Assembly (NCBI GenBank): GCA_029009155.1
Contig: JAQXJX010000027.1
Location: forward strand, 1 to 64,000
Origin: Mycoplasmataceae bacterium
Lineage (GTDB): Bacteria > Bacillota_I > Bacilli_A > Mycoplasmatales > Mycoplasmoidaceae
Direction: 5' to 3'
DNA: 64,000 nt
The notes under the pieces were generated by a model that did no database searches, was not told the origin of the DNA, and saw nothing but the letters and a program-made list of their open reading frames with translations. Every line of letters starts with the position of its first letter. The stretch's first letter is position 1. Of this stretch, positions 10,815 through 21,253 are shown in pieces. Made by a program: the position numbers and the translations under genes.

Positions 10815-11585
10815 ATGACATTTATTAATTCAATTGATAATAAGCTAATTAAGTCTACAAAAAAACTTTTTAGTGATAAAAAATATCGAGATCAATCTAA
10901 TTTATTTGTTGCAGAAACATATAAAGTTGTTGACACACTAATAAAACAAGGTTTTGTTCCTCGTAATATTTTAATTACAAAATCATCTCATTATTTTCAA
11001 AAAATGAGTGGTCATCAATCACTTGTAGTAGTTGCTGAAAGAATTTATGAAGCTATTTCAGAACTTAAAAATGGTGATGGTGTTATTGCTATTTTCAACA
11101 AAGCAAAAAAAACTGATAAAAAAATTGAATTAAATAAAAAATATATTATTTTGAATAATATTCAAAACCCTGATAATTTTGGATCTATTTTAAGAACAGC
11201 CACTGCCTTTAATATTGACGGAATCATTATTAGTAATGATTCAGTTGATATGTATCATCCAAGAGTAATTCGTGGTTGTATGGGTTATGGACTAAATTTA
11301 ATTATTTCTAAAACAACAAATTTATATGAATTAATTAATCATTTGCACCAAATTGGGATTAAAGTTTATGCAACTGGTGTAAATAACAAAGCAATTGCAG
11401 TTAATAAAGTAAGTTTAAAAAATGTTGCAATTGTTTTTGGTAATGAAGGGAATGGTTTATCTAGTAAAGAAATGAATGCTTGTGATAAAACTATTTATGT
11501 CCCTATTAATCCTATTGTTGATTCATTAAATTTAAGTAATGCTGTAGCTATTTTAGCTTACATAATGAGTTATGAAAACAATTAA
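10815..11585 (+). CDS. SpoU/TrmH-family RNA 2'-O-methyltransferase
   Basis: A 256-residue protein with the N-terminal substrate-binding part (NKLIKSTKKLFSDKKYRDQ) and a C-terminal SPOUT fold. The SPOUT motifs are NIQNPDNFGSILRTATAF (motif 1, Asn and Arg conserved), AIVFGNEGNGLS (motif 2) and PINPIVDSLNLSNAVAI (motif 3, knot). It most resembles the RlmB/TrmH-like 23S rRNA enzymes, but the exact target is not deducible. It overlaps the following gene by 14 nt. Confidence 0.9.
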   Translation: MTFINSIDNKLIKSTKKLFSDKKYRDQSNLFVAETYKVVDTLIKQGFVPRNILITKSSHYFQKMSGHQSLVVVAERIYEAISELKNGDGVIAIFNKAKKTDKKIELNKKYIILNNIQNPDNFGSILRTATAFNIDGIIISNDSVDMYHPRVIRGCMGYGLNLIISKTTNLYELINHLHQIGIKVYATGVNNKAIAVNKVSLKNVAIVFGNEGNGLSSKEMNACDKTIYVPINPIVDSLNLSNAVAILAYIMSYENN

Positions 11586-12513
11586 AGTTTTATTAAATGA
11601 TTCTGGTTTAAGATTAGATAATGTTATTGCTAAAGCTTATCCTAATTTTAAAAGGTCTGAAATTTATAAAGCGATAAGAAATAAAAAGGTTCGTGTTAAT
11701 CAAAAACAAATCAAACAAATTGAATATCGAGTTCAATCTGGTGATTTGATTGATATTTATGTCAATGATGAAATAATTGGAAATAATGATACGAAAAAAA
11801 TTGTCAATACTAATAGACAAGATTTTAGTATTGTTTATGAAGATAAAAATATCATCATTGTTAATAAACCAGCAGGATTAGTAGTTCACAGCGATAATGA
11901 GGATGAAAATTGTTTGATTAATCAAGTTAAAAATTACCTAATCCGTAAAAATGAATACAATCCATTACAAGAAAATACTTTTGCCCCAAGTTTAGCAAAC
12001 AGAATTGATCGAAATACAAGTGGAATTGTATTAATTGCAAAAAATCGTGTTTCATTAGATATTTTAAATCAAAAAATTAAAGATCGAGAAATAGAAAAAT
12101 ATTATATTTGCAAGGTTTTTGGAATTATTGATCCAAAACAAAAAGTTTTGGTTGATTTTTTAACAAAAGATAGCAAAAACAACATTGTTAAAGTAACTAA
12201 TAAACCGATTTGTAGTGAATCTAAACAAATTATTACTGAATATAAAATGCTTAGTCATGATCATGACACTAGTACCTTAGAAATTCATTTACTTACAGGT
12301 AGAACCCATCAAATTAGAGCCCATTTAGCTTATTTTGGTTATCCATTAGTTGGTGAAACTAAATATACTTTACCCCAATACTATAAAGTAAACAAAAAAA
12401 TGCATCAAATGTTGTGCTCTTATAAAGTTTCCTTTAATTTTAAAACTTCTGCAGGTATATTGGAATATTTAAAAAATAAAACTTTTAAAATTTCTCCACC
12501 TTTTATTCTTTAA
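11572..12513 (+). CDS. RluA-family pseudouridine synthase with S4 domain
   Basis: A 313-residue protein. Residues 8-60 form an S4 RNA-binding domain (LRLDNVIAKAYPNFKRSEIY). The catalytic motif of the RluA family appears as NRIDRNTSGIVLIAKN, with the catalytic Asp in place of the usual HRLDxxTSG. LLTGRTHQIRAHLAYFGYPL is the conserved C-terminal block. It probably modifies 23S rRNA like RluC or RluD. The ATG lies inside the previous gene (14-nt overlap), suggesting coupled translation of two rRNA-modification enzymes. Confidence 0.92.
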   Translation: MKTIKVLLNDSGLRLDNVIAKAYPNFKRSEIYKAIRNKKVRVNQKQIKQIEYRVQSGDLIDIYVNDEIIGNNDTKKIVNTNRQDFSIVYEDKNIIIVNKPAGLVVHSDNEDENCLINQVKNYLIRKNEYNPLQENTFAPSLANRIDRNTSGIVLIAKNRVSLDILNQKIKDREIEKYYICKVFGIIDPKQKVLVDFLTKDSKNNIVKVTNKPICSESKQIITEYKMLSHDHDTSTLEIHLLTGRTHQIRAHLAYFGYPLVGETKYTLPQYYKVNKKMHQMLCSYKVSFNFKTSAGILEYLKNKTFKISPPFIL

Positions 12514-12546
12514 TCATTTATAATTAAATGATAAATAAAAGGACTT

Positions 12547-13197
12547 ATGGCAGTTAATAACAAAAATACTTTACTAATTTGTGTTTGTGGTGGAAGTGGC
12601 AGTGGTAAAACTACTGTTTCTAAAGAAATTAAAAAAATTCTTCCTAAAAATATTTCTTCACAATGAATTTGCTTAGACAATTTTTATCGTAAAGATTTAG
12701 CAAAAACAGTGCAAAATTCTTCTCATACAAACATTAATTTTGACCACCCTAATGCTTTTGATTGAGATTTAGCTTTTGAAACAATCAAAAAACTAATGAA
12801 TGCTGAAACTGTTCAGATGCCAGTTTATGATTATGTTCATTCAAGAAGAAGCGACAAAGTAACAATTGTTAACCCAGTAGATGTTATTATTTTTGAAGGT
12901 ATTTTAACATTATATGATCCAAGAATTAATGAATTAGCTTCCATTAAAATTTTTGTTGATACACCAGATGATGAACGTTTTATTCGTCGTTTACTTCGTG
13001 ATAAGAATGAACGTGGAAGAAATGATGATAATGTTATATCGCAATGAAGAAATGTTGTTAGACCAATGTTTAAGACATTTATTGCTCCTCAAAAAGCAAA
13101 TGCTGATATAGTTATTCCATGATACCGAATGAACACAATTGCAATTCATGCAATTAATGGTGCTATTCAAGAATTAATTAAATCAAACAAGATATAG
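12547..13197 (+). CDS. udk: Uridine kinase
   Basis: A 216-residue P-loop kinase. Walker A is CGGSGSGKTT at residues 12-21, followed by SSQWICLDNFYRKDLA and NFDHPNAFDWDLA. The later PVYDYVHSRRS and IIFEGILTLYDPRINELASI are typical of uridine/cytidine kinases. It phosphorylates uridine and cytidine in pyrimidine salvage. It is the last gene before a 375-bp spacer with a hairpin. Confidence 0.94.
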
Positions 13198-13572
13198 TAA
13201 ATATATTACTTATTATGTAGGTTAAACTATAAGATTTACATATAACTGCCCTTTGAAGACTATTCAAAGGCAATATAAATTTCAATGAAAACTAATAAAA
13301 AGTAATTTAATATGTACTAAATTAATCAAGGTTACATTAATTTTTTTAAGAAGAAAAGGTAGATTTACTTATTAATTAGAAAACTAAACAGATAAATAAA
13401 TCTATTCTTGTTTTATTTTTAAAAATTATGAATTCTGTTATAAGTATTCAATTAAGAAAACTTGTAAGAAAAATCAAGAAATAAAAACAACAGATTAAAT
13501 AAAGTTGTTAATTGGTGTAAAATGTTTTAATTTATTAAATTAAATATAAAGTAATAAATATAGAATATTTTT
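13198..13572. other. Intergenic spacer, no gene seen
   Basis: This 375-bp AT-rich spacer separates udk from the permease gene. The only clear structure is an 8-bp hairpin CCTTTGAA/TTCAAAGG at 13250-13270. It has no good T-run behind it, so it is at best a weak terminator for udk. No reading frame of useful length is present. Confidence 0.6.
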
Positions 13573-15507
13573 ATGCGAGCATATTTTAGTTATTTGAGAA
13601 GTATATTATTAACAAAAACTTCACTTTGAATAGTAACTTCAATTAATTGACTTTTTACATTAATTGTATTGATAATAGTTCCTGTATGTGTTGAGCTTGC
13701 ACCTATGAACATTTGGAATTTTGAACAAATTAGTTTGCAAGGGATGTATATTATTATCAATAGTGCAATTTGTGCCTTTTTGGTAATTTATATTTTCCGT
13801 AGTGGAATTGAAGATCAAACTGAATTGATCATTATGTCAAAACCAATAAAAAGATCAAAAATAATATTAGCTAAATTTATTTGAGTTCTTATTTTTGGCC
13901 TTTTTATTGTTTTAGGAGAATCATTTATTTCTCTTTTTACATTATGTTTTGGTCAATACGATCCAATTGATAACATTAAAGGAATGCATTATGAAAAATT
14001 ATTGCCTTTAATTGGATCATTGTTTTTAGGTACAATGGTTGTTTGCTTAGTTTTTGATTCTTTAGGTATCTTGATTTCAATATTTGGCAATAAAGTTCAA
14101 ATAATCATTACTTTAGTAGCAGTAGCAATTGTCTTTAGTATTTATGATGTTGTAAATAGAATGATAATTTATCCTATTGCTAGTAATATTAAAGATGAAA
14201 TAGGTTCTTCTCCTAAATCATTTCAAATTAAAACAGCTAATGGTGGATATGATAACTTTGTTTATACTCAAACAGTTAGTGAATCAGATGCTTATGAATT
14301 GTACAAAAGACATAATTCACCTGTAAATGCACTTTCATCTTATTTAAATTTTAATGGGCAATTGTCAAAAATTTATTCATCTTTTGGTGTAAATGATATT
14401 CAATATTCTTTATGTAATAAATCATTTGGTGATGATTCTAGTTTAAATGTAACTATTAAAAATCAAAATGATAATTTATTAGCTTATTACATTAGTCAAA
14501 TTAATAATAATAGTGATGATGTAATGTTAAGCATGCCATATTATTCATCAATAGTTAATGATAAAAAAGGAACTACACCATCATATTCGGATTATGGTTT
14601 TACTAATATCACTATGAATTGTGGTTCATTAGCATACATGAAATTTTTAGGTGCAACTGCTGATACAATATGAGTAAGTAATTCTGTTAAATATTTATAT
14701 GAACCATCAAAGTTTTATTCAATAAAAAATTTAACTAATTTACCAAAAGGTGATATTAATGAATTTAATAAATTAGTATTTGATGAAATAGGAATAAACT
14801 TACTAGATCCAAATTCTAATTCTATTTTACCTTGAATAGTTAATGACTCTAATTCAGTTGAACAACAAAAAACCTTTACCCAAATGTGCTTTACATTTAT
14901 GGATAAATACAAAGATAAATTTAATTTTTCTTTGAATGATGTTGCTAAACTAAATTTATATTTTGCACAAATTCAATTTAGTTTAATTAAAGACTATTTG
15001 AATATATATTGAAAACAAATATTTCCAAAACTTTTAGATGAACTTGATGTAACTCGTGAAAAATTTTTCAAAAATGAAAGTAATGTTTTTGTTAAATCTT
15101 TTAATTCATTAGTTCAATTTAATAGCCCTTTTGATGATCAAAAAGTTATTTCAAAAAATGATAATAATTATCATTTATATGATTTTTTACACTCATATTA
15201 TGCATATAGTTCTTGTGCAATATTTAATAATTTAAATTTTGCCTCAGATTATGTAAAACCAATTTCAATATTTGCAAATGCTTGTCATGGAATGAATTTA
15301 GAAGGATACCCTAATACTGATGAAATCTTTTATAGTTTTTCATGTAATAAGTTAATTCTTTCTTCAAATTTAAATATGGATAAAATGTACCACTATGTAA
15401 CTAGTGAATATGTTGACAATAAAACTGCAATTATTGTTTGAACAATAATTAGTATGTTGATTACTAGTTGAGCTGTATTTAAATATATAAAATGTGATAT
15501 TAGCTAA
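13573..15507 (+). CDS. ABC-2-like membrane permease with large extracytoplasmic domain
   Basis: A 644-residue protein. The first 220 residues hold about six hydrophobic segments and the sequence ELIIMSKPIKRSKIILAKF, which resembles the 'akPisRwkiilgKf' loop of ABC-2-type export permeases. A long hydrophilic stretch (about residues 215-610) follows, then a final helix (IIVWTIISMLITSWAVF). This shape, with helices at both ends around a large external domain, suggests export or surface display. No ATPase gene is adjacent. It is convergent with miaB; the ends overlap by 4 nt. Confidence 0.75.
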
Positions 15508-16955
15508 TTTTTAACTTGTTTTCCGCTTAGTGAGAAACGGCTAGCTTCATTAATTTTTACTTTAACTATATCTCCAATTTTAGCATCACCTGTAAAGTTA
15601 ACGACTTTTCATTGTGGAGAATATCCTGTTAATCTTTTAGCGTTGTTTTTAGAAACACCATCTACTAATACATCTAAAACTTTACCGACAAATTTTTCAT
15701 TTGCTTCTTTTGCATATTTTCTAACTAATTCATCTAATTCATATAGACGTTTTTTCTTTTCTGTTAGTGTAACATGATCGATAATTTTTGCTGCAGGTGT
15801 TCCTTCTCTTTTTGAATATATGAAGGTATATGCATTATCATATTTAATACGATTATATAAATCAATTGTATGTCTAAATGCTTCTGATGATTCATTAGGA
15901 AAACCAACTATTAAATCTGTTGAAATAGATATATCAGGAATTTTTTCTCTTAAATAGTCAACTAGATCAATGTAATCTTTAATTAGCATTTTTCGGTTCA
16001 TTTGCTTTAAAATTTCTTCATCACCTGATTGAATTGGTAAATGAATGTATGGCATAATGTTGTCATATTTTGCCATAACATCAATTAAATCTTTATTTAA
16101 ATTTCAAGGGTTACTAGTAGAAAATCTAATTCTTGGGATGTTTAGTTTAGCAATATCCTCTAATAAATCTTTAAAGTGATATGTTTTATCTTTAAAATCT
16201 AAACCATATGAATTAACATTTTGACCAATTAAAGTAACTTCTTTTAGTCCATTTTGCATTAAATGTTTAATTTCATCAATTATATCTTCTTTGCTACGAC
16301 TAATTTGTTGACCACGAGTATATGGAACTATGCAATAAGTACAAAATTTATCACATCCATCCATAATAGTAACAAATGCTTTATGCTTTTGTTCTATTGT
16401 TCTTGGTAATATTTTGTATTTATTTTCAGCTTGATGCTTTACTGATAAAATCTTATTGTTATTGATGTAAGATTCATAAATTATTTCTGGTAATTGATCA
16501 ATATTATGTGTACCAAAAATAAAATCTACATGTTGATTTTTTGATATACGATCGAATACATTTTCTTGTTGAACCATACATCCACAAACACCAACTCTAA
16601 TGTTTGGATTATTTTTTCTTTTCTTTACTAATCAACCAATTTCTCCAAAAACTTTGAGTTCAGCGTTTTCTCTAATTGCACAAGTATTTAAAATAATTAA
16701 ATCAGCATTTTCAATATCTAAACTCTTATTAAAACCCATTTTTATTAAGATATTGTCAATAACTTGGGAGTCTACAACATTTGCTTGACATCCATAAGTA
16801 CGAACAAAGAAAGATAATTTTTTATATTTACTGTTAATAAATTTTTCATCAATTTTAAAATCTTTTTTATTTATTTGTAAACCTTTTGTGGTACGGAATG
16901 ATTGTTTTTTTAAATTTGGTTTAGAAATTAAATTAGTTTTATTGTTGTCTACCAT
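15504..16955 (-). CDS. miaB: tRNA-2-methylthio-N6-dimethylallyladenosine synthase MiaB
   Basis: A 483-residue radical SAM methylthiotransferase. The N-terminal domain has the cluster cysteines in VRTYGCQANVVDSQ and IILNTCAIRENAE. The radical SAM motif is DGCDKFCTYCIVPYTRG (CxxxCxxC, about residue 200). IHLPIQSGDEEILKQMNR is MiaB-typical, and the C-terminal TRAM domain ends in ASRFSLSGKQV. It adds a methylthio group to A37 of tRNAs reading UNN codons. The N-terminal extension of about 45 residues before the MTTase domain is longer than needed. Confidence 0.95.
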
Positions 16956-17007
16956 ATTATTGTTAAATATTTATATATATAATAATAAAAATATAAAAGT
17001 TTTATTT

Positions 17008-17835
17008 ATGAAAAAAGTTTTTAAAGTTTTACCTGTTTTAACTGCAGCATGTGCCAGTCCTTTACTTGTATTATTAGGAGGATGTGCCCCTAGTTGTAAT
17101 AAATGTTATAGAGAAGTTGATTTTTCATTGGAAAAAATCAATAATTTAAATGATACTAAACAAGCAAGTACTAATATAGAAAAAATGTTATTAGGTGATA
17201 AATCTTATCATAACGGTAACTATGTAATTGTTTTTGGATCAGAATGTAGTGCTGAATCTAATAAATTATTTGGTGAACATGGTGATCATTATGAAGACTA
17301 TGTTAACTCAAATTGTATGGGTAAATCTAAGTTTGCCGAAGCGTTTGACACTATTAAAAAAACTTACTATAATAATTTAGATTTTGGTTTACAATTATAC
17401 CTTGATTTAGAAACTTTGGATGAAGCTAAACAAGATCAACAAGATTGATGTGATGATGGTGCACTTGCTTTTGATAAAAAATGAGACAGTCAATATGTAT
17501 CTAAAGCACAACAAATTTATGATACAAGAGAATACGATGTTAAAAAAACATATGAAAAAAATAAAAGTTTCTTTGACCGTGTAAGAAATGCTGACTATAT
17601 AAGAACAGATGAATCAGCTGTTAAAATGCGTGAATTAGTTTCATATATTCAAACATTATTTACAGCATCAGTTGTACCAATGGCTGCAGATAATAATTTA
17701 CCATTTGCAATGGTTTGAGTGAAAGGTGTTCCTCAAAAAGATCAATTTAAACAATTAAATGGTTCTACTTGTTGTGATGACCTATTTAATATAGTTAAAT
17801 ATATTAGCGATCATCAAAAAGATGATAACAAATAA
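17008..17835 (+). CDS. Lipoprotein, possibly with a thioredoxin-like fold
   Basis: A 275-residue protein. A signal peptide ends at LVLLGGC, a clear lipobox, with Cys near residue 27. The mature part begins with more Cys residues (APSCNKCYREVDFSL). The stretch NYVIVFGSECSAESNKLF looks like the first strand and active-site helix of a thioredoxin fold, with CSAES where CxxC would be. FAMVWVKGVPQKDQFKQL near the C-terminus resembles the 'gvPt' strand region. This fold assignment is inference; no family was recognised with certainty. It ends in a good terminator. Confidence 0.8.
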
Positions 17836-17857
17836 TATTATTAACAAACTATAAAAA

Positions 17858-17892
17858 AGAGTGGATTTGATTATTTTAAATCCACTTTTTTA
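17858..17892 (+). terminator. Rho-independent terminator
   Basis: A 9-bp stem AGTGGATTT/AAATCCACT is followed by a T-run, 25 nt after the lipoprotein stop. Confidence 0.9.
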
Positions 17893-18017
17893 TTTGCTTT
17901 AAAATAGAAAAAATATTTTAGTTTTTTTGATTAAAAAAACTTTACTTGCAATTTATGTTTACATAAATATCAGTAAAGTCTTTAAATTATTAGTTTTGAA
18001 TTATTCAATTTACCATT

Positions 18018-18042
18018 AAAAAAACCGCAAATGTTGCAGTTA
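18018..18042 (-). terminator. Terminator of the yebC gene
   Basis: Read on the minus strand, AACTGCAA pairs with TTGCGGTT (one G-U pair) and is followed by a T-run. It begins 3 nt after the yebC stop codon. Confidence 0.8.
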
Positions 18043-18045
18043 TTC

Positions 18046-18759
18046 TTAAATTTCTTCGTAATTAGTTACAACTCATTGGATATCTTCATCATCATCACAT
18101 GAGTCAATAAATTCTTGAAGTTTTGTTTCAATTTTTTCTTCTAATTCATTAATCTTTTCGTTTGCAATTAATTTAATTTCTGCATCAAAAATTTCAAAAT
18201 CATTCTTGTTAAAAATGTCTTTTACATTATAGAAGTCATCTGGTTCAACATAAACTTCGATTGAATCTTCATTTTCAACAATGTCAATAATCTTGTTTTC
18301 TAAAGTTAATTCCATTATTTTATCTAATGTAACATCATTATTTTTAACAAGAATAATGAAACCTTTATTTTCAAAAAAGTGTTTTACACTATTTTGTTTA
18401 GCAATTTTTGCATTTAACTTATTTAAATAACCACGTAAGTTACTTGCAACACGGTTTGGATTATCTGTTAATGCTGAAACAATGATTTGAATTCCATTAG
18501 GACCATATGCTTCATATTCTAATGTTTCTAATTTTTCTTCATCTTTGTTATGACCATTAATATTTTTGTTAATTGAGTCTCTTGAAAGATTGTTTTGTAA
18601 TGCTTTATCAACAGCAGCTTTTAAACGAGGATTGGCTTCAATATTAGGGCCGCCAACTTTTACTGCAGCACGTATTTCACGTGCTAATTTTTGTCAAAGT
18701 TTAGCTTGCATTTGTTGTTTTTTGTTTGTTTGACTTGCTATTAAATGTTTACGTGGCAT
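18046..18759 (-). CDS. YebC/PmpR-family DNA-binding or translation-assisting protein
   Basis: A 237-residue protein starting MPRKHLIASQTNKKQQMQAK. Family landmarks include LARAIRAAVK-type sequence (here LAREIRAAVKVGGPNIEANP), a central block LETLEYEAYGPNGIQIIVSA, and NRVASNLRGYLNK. The family is annotated as a transcriptional regulator; recent work links its mitochondrial and bacterial members to relief of ribosome stalling. The start is supported by an AGAGGTG ribosome binding site 7 nt upstream. tRNA-Leu lies just upstream on the same strand. Confidence 0.92.
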
Positions 18760-18789
18760 ATTAAACACCTCTAAAATTTTTTTATAATA

Positions 18790-18875
18790 TGGTGCTCAGA
18801 AAGGGACTTGAACCCTTAAGGTATCACTACCGGTAGATTTTGAGTCTACTGCGTTTGCCATTTCGCCACCTGAGC
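18790..18875 (-). tRNA. tRNA-Leu (anticodon CAA)
   Basis: The acceptor stem GCTCAGG/TCTGAGC, a long variable arm and the T-loop GGTTCAAGTCC are present. The anticodon stem GTAGA/TCTAC encloses loop CTCAAAA, giving anticodon CAA. A CCA end is encoded. Confidence 0.93.
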
Positions 18876-19009
18876 ATAATTAATTAACTTAAATTATATA
18901 AAATGGATATATAGAAATAAATTATTTCTAATATTTTTTTAAAAAATATTTTTTATTAATATAATTATTGCACTTATATTAATTTAGCAGATTGGAGGTG
19001 AATTCGATA

Positions 19010-19186
19010 ATGGCAAAGGTAATAGTTAAAGATGACAACTTAAACGATGCAATGAAAAAATTCACTCGTATCATGTCTGAAACAAGAAAAGTAGCTAGAA
19101 ATCACGAATACTACTTAAGACCAGGTTTAAAAGCTAAAGAAAAAGCTAAAAACGCTGCAAGATATAACAAGAGAAAATATCGTTAA
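19010..19186 (+). CDS. rpsU: 30S ribosomal protein S21
   Basis: The 58-residue product is basic and has the S21 pattern (NLNDAMKKFTRIMSETRKV, then REHEYYLRPG-like RNHEYYLRPG and a Lys/Arg-rich end). A GGAGGTG ribosome binding site lies 9 nt before the ATG at 19010, which decides this start over an upstream in-frame TTG at 18992. It is followed by a strong terminator, so it is probably monocistronic. Confidence 0.96.
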   Translation: MAKVIVKDDNLNDAMKKFTRIMSETRKVARNHEYYLRPGLKAKEKAKNAARYNKRKYR

Positions 19187-19201
19187 TAAATATTTGTTTA
19201 G

Positions 19202-19228
19202 GCTAATCTATATAGATTAGCTTTTTTA
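19202..19228 (+). terminator. Rho-independent terminator of rpsU
   Basis: An 8-bp stem GCTAATCT/AGATTAGC with a 4-nt loop is followed by six T residues. Confidence 0.92.
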
Positions 19229-19444
19229 ATGGTTATAAATTCCTAGATCATATTTTAAGATCTTTTATATATACAACAAGATAATATTTAGGCTTGTTTC
19301 AAATTATAGACTTATCTACTCTTTTGACATTTAGAAATATATCACTAATAAAAATATTATTTTTTTATTAAAAGTTAAATGATTTTTATAATAAAAATGT
19401 AAAGGTTATAAGAAAAAAGTATATAAGAAAAAAGGAGAAAAGGA

Positions 19445-20242
19445 ATGAAAAAAATTTCTAAATTTTGCAAACTAATGTTAGGAGTATCATCTGCATGTTT
19501 TGCAGGAGGAATAGCTGCTGCTTATTTAAATAGCACTGCTATTGTAAACAATAAAACACAAGCATTAAATAATACTAAAAATGATAATGTACAAACTAAA
19601 GAAATAGATGCTAAATTAATAGGAGCTGATGAAGGAAAAGTTACTATTGAATATACAAATCCAAGCGAATGTAAAATTGTAAGTTGTTCTGATTTTAGAG
19701 CAACAGGAGATTACAATTTTAATGGTGGTCAATTTTCATTAAATGGAGTTAAATATACAATTACTGAAATTGGAGATAATGCTTTCCACCCTGGTTATTT
19801 TGATAAATTTTTTGTTGAATGTAATTTAACTATTCCTTCAACAATTAAAAAAATTGGTAAAAAAGCTTTTGCATATTGTCAAAGAGCCTTCTTTTGAACT
19901 AAAAAAGAAATTATTAGTCTAACATTTCAAGAAGGAATTGAATACATTGAAGAAGATGCTTTTGAAGAATGTTTAGATATTACTACAAAGAAATTAATTC
20001 TTCCAAATAGTGTTAAATACATTGGTAATAATGCTTTTGCAGGCATACGTGTGGAGGAATTAGAATTATCTACATTAGATCATGTAATTGAAATAAATGT
20101 TGATCTATTTGATCATAAAAACGGTTTTATAAGCTGTTCTAATATAAAAACAATTTGACTTAGAGATAAAGATATGAAAGCTAAATATGGGGATCATAAA
20201 TATTGAACATCTGCTTGAAATATGTTTCGATTAAAATACTAA
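19445..20242 (+). CDS. BspA-like leucine-rich-repeat secreted protein
   Basis: A 265-residue protein. The signal segment (KKISKFCKLMLGVSSACFAG) is followed by a conserved family module: LIGADEGKVTIEY, then FRATGDYNFNGGQFS. LRR units come next (ITEIGDNAF, IKKIGKKAFAYC, IEYIEEDAFEECL, VKYIGNNAF). No C-terminal membrane segment is seen, so it is anchored by the N-terminus or released. A strong AAGGAG site precedes the ATG. The decayed copies at 53456/57643 and 63121 are close relatives of this gene, and the lipoprotein at 30601 shares the N-terminal module. Confidence 0.88.
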
Positions 20243-20258
20243 CACTTTACTAAAAAAA

Positions 20259-21143
20259 CTAATAATTTTTAGAGTTTAAATAATCAAGAATGAATTTAAA
20301 AGAATCATCTCTTGATTTTTTTTCATTCAAGAATTCATGTCTACTATTCTCTACTAATTTAATTGTTAAGTCTTTTATTAAGGCTTTATTCTTATAAAAA
20401 TTATAAAGCTTTTTAACACCTTTTCCCATATCTCCTACTGGATCATTTTCACCAGAGATTAATAATATAGGTAAATCTTTATTTAAATGGTTTATATATT
20501 TTTTTGTATATAAACTTCTTAAACCTTTAAAAAAATCTGTATAAAAACGATATGAACAAGTAAATGAACAAAGAGGATCATTATGATATTTTTTGTTGTT
20601 TTCTGGATCGTTGCTTAATCATTCTTTATCATCAAAATGTTTAGCATATTTACCAAATGATAATTTTTCAATTAATTTAGCAGGTTTAGTTTTTTTGTTA
20701 AATAAACAAACAAACGATCCTAAATATACTTCAAAATCTTTTTTATAATTACTACCCGCAATTATTGCTCCATCGATATTAAAACCATTTTTGGCAATAT
20801 ATTTTTGGGTTAAAAATGAACCATAGGAAAAGCCAAAAATAAAATATTTTAAATCTGGGTATTGTTTTTTGTAATGTTCTGTTATCAATATTTCATCTGT
20901 TACTGTATCATTAAACATATCACAATTACAATAACCCAAAGTGTTAGGATCAGTTTCACCATGTCCCCTGTGATCATCTGCTACAACAATATACCTGTTT
21001 TTATTTAAAAAATTAGCAAACGCTTCATATCTTTTAGAATGCTCAACCATACCATGGATTATTTGAACTATCCCTTTAGGGTGTTCAACATTTTTTCATT
21101 CATTAATTTTAATTTTTTTATTATCAAAACTTTCAAATATCAT
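20259..21143 (-). CDS. Alpha/beta-hydrolase, monoacylglycerol lipase-like
   Basis: A 294-residue protein. Near the start, GIVQIIHGMVEHSKRYEAFA is the oxyanion-hole HGM region typical of monoglyceride lipases and lysophospholipases. VADDHRGHGETD follows, and the nucleophile elbow is FGFSYGSFL (GxSxG, Ser about residue 125). The family cleaves ester bonds of monoacylglycerols or lysophospholipids; here it could release fatty acids from host lipids. A GGGAG site lies 8 nt before the ATG. It is a single minus-strand gene between two plus-strand genes. Confidence 0.88.
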
Positions 21144-21253
21144 GATAGTACTCCCTTTTAATAGTTATACAATACATCATCATTCAATAAAATAACATGT
21201 AATTTAATATTTATAATTAAATCAATAGATTTATATTTTAAGGTTTATTAGTT

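Noticed and set aside
13250-13270. Hairpin after udk as a firm terminator
   Set aside because: The stem is only 8 bp and is not followed by a T-run, so it is only noted in the spacer entry.
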